Below are positions 13,360-14,015 of a stretch of 14,015 bases of DNA, in pieces; the first letter of the stretch is position 1; every line of letters begins with the position of its first letter. The stretch spans positions 1 to 14,015 of the forward strand of contig CAXSEA010000077.1 in assembly GCA_964235675.1 (NCBI GenBank). The letters run 5' to 3'. The notes under the pieces were generated by a model. That model searched no databases. It saw only the letters and a program-made list of their open reading frames with translations, and was not told the origin of the DNA. A program made the position numbers and the translations under genes. This DNA comes from CAXSEA01 sp964235675. Its GTDB lineage: Bacteria; Armatimonadota; Armatimonadia; Armatimonadales; Capsulimonadaceae.

Positions 13360-14015
13360 CTACTTCTTGGCCGCGTAGCTCTCCGCCCGCTGCTTCAAAT
13401 CCGATAGCGCCGTGTGCAGCCGCACAAACCCGTTCATCACCGAGCCATACGACGAGAAATAAGCGTGTACGTCGCCGTCCGACATGCTTTTGTCTGATAG
13501 GTAATAGTAATGGTCGGAAGTCTGCATCTTGCGCCAGATGTCGATATACGCCGCGTCGCCCGTGGCTAAGATCGCATGCTCCAGGCGCTTCACTTCCTCG
13601 AAGCAGAACTGCTGCATCTCGTTGCGCAGCCACGCCGACGTATCCCGCTCCTGGTCGGCCCAGGAGATCGTGCTGAAATCGTCTACCCAAAGCTCGCCGG
13701 TGGGATAGACGCGGCTCAGGACGTCGCTGGGGGTGGACCATTCCAGCTGGGGATGCTTGGCGACTTCGTCGGGCAGCGCCCAGATAAAATCGAAGATGCC
13801 CGTGTCGGCCCACATGTGCTCGCCGATGGCTTCGTAGTCCATCGCCAGCAGCACGCTCGGGTCGGTGTTGCCCGCCAGCCATCCGGCGAAGGTCTCGGCC
13901 TTCAGCGGGTAGCCTTCCCACGCCTTGTTGGAGAAGCGGTAGCCGACGTCGTCGGAGAGCTTGTAGTTGCGCAGGAGAATGGGTAGCCCCGACGGGCTGG
14001 AATAGACAAAGTCCG
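13360..14015 (-). CDS. Glycoside hydrolase family 57 alpha-amylase-like protein (3' part, 5' end outside window)
   Basis: The reading frame is open from the right window edge to TAG, giving 217 codons of the C-terminal part, reading from DFVYSSPSG onward. Two stretches are characteristic of GH57 proteins as annotated in archaea and bacteria: LRNYKLSDDVGYRFS and LLAMDYEAIGEHMWADTGIF, the latter like the DYETFGEHQW region of GH57 alpha-amylases. Then come a helical region with LEHAILATGDAAYIDIWRKM and a coil-like end, QRAESYAAKK. There is no signal or membrane segment in the visible part. GH57 enzymes act on alpha-glucans such as starch or glycogen, by retaining catalysis; the nucleophile Glu is expected N-terminal to this window and cannot be checked. 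GTG at 13854 is an internal valine codon, not a start. Type of activity is unknown. Confidence 0.87.
   Translation of the reverse strand, partial: DFVYSSPSGLPILLRNYKLSDDVGYRFSNKAWEGYPLKAETFAGWLAGNTDPSVLLAMDYEAIGEHMWADTGIFDFIWALPDEVAKHPQLEWSTPSDVLSRVYPTGELWVDDFSTISWADQERDTSAWLRNEMQQFCFEEVKRLEHAILATGDAAYIDIWRKMQTSDHYYYLSDKSMSDGDVHAYFSSYGSVMNGFVRLHTALSDLKQRAESYAAKK

Overview
The window is a GC-rich stretch of bacterial chromosome made mostly of ordinary housekeeping and metabolic genes. There are no phage, transposase, CRISPR or conjugation genes. The organism is clearly a bacterium: it has ribosomal protein bS21, a tRNA-Gln with encoded CCA, Rho-independent terminators and sigma-70-like promoters. 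Several exported or envelope-related proteins have a mixed character (GH18 with LGFP repeats, a GH57 alpha-amylase-like enzyme, a DUF6065 protein). That set is reminiscent of soil lineages such as Armatimonadota, but this is only an impression and I cannot place the organism from one window. A run of 10 N inside one gene shows that this is a draft assembly.

Region 1 (1-4394), all on the minus strand. In transcription order: a siroheme nitrite/sulfite reductase interrupted by the N gap, a VOC-fold protein, a 533-bp gene-poor spacer, a DUF6065 protein, and a small exported basic protein with a strong terminator. The spacer holds a decayed copy of the last 26 codons of the reductase and a long imperfect inverted repeat. 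The reductase has a good promoter (TTGACA, 17 bp, CATAAT) and a palindrome near the predicted transcription start.

Region 2 (4395-4868), plus strand: rpsU and tRNA-Gln(CUG). The tRNA has its own promoter and a perfect 14-bp terminator.

Region 3 (4881-8938): an exported GH18 glycosidase with LGFP repeats and a two-TM potassium channel with an RCK domain, both on the minus strand. A divergent OGG1-type DNA glycosylase starts only 18 bp from the channel start. Its 3' flank (8721-8938) is a densely folded intergenic segment ending in a terminator.

Region 4 (8937-11753), minus strand: a compact phospholipid cassette encoding a CDP-alcohol phosphatidyltransferase, a PlsC-type acyltransferase (ATGA overlap) and a CdsA-type cytidylyltransferase, followed 15 nt later by a CatE-like VOC protein. 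Together the first three could make a lysophosphatidic acid to CDP-lipid to phospholipid route, much like the E. coli ynbA/ynbB arrangement.

Region 5 (11754-14015): cysS diverges from the lipid cassette. It converges, across a bidirectional terminator, with the 3' part of a GH57 alpha-amylase-like gene that runs off the right edge.

I did not find a clear new biological system. The best leads are the structured intergenic segment at 8721-8938, the reductase remnant with the nearby inverted repeat (1656-2020), and the ynbAB-like lipid cassette with a variant catalytic motif.
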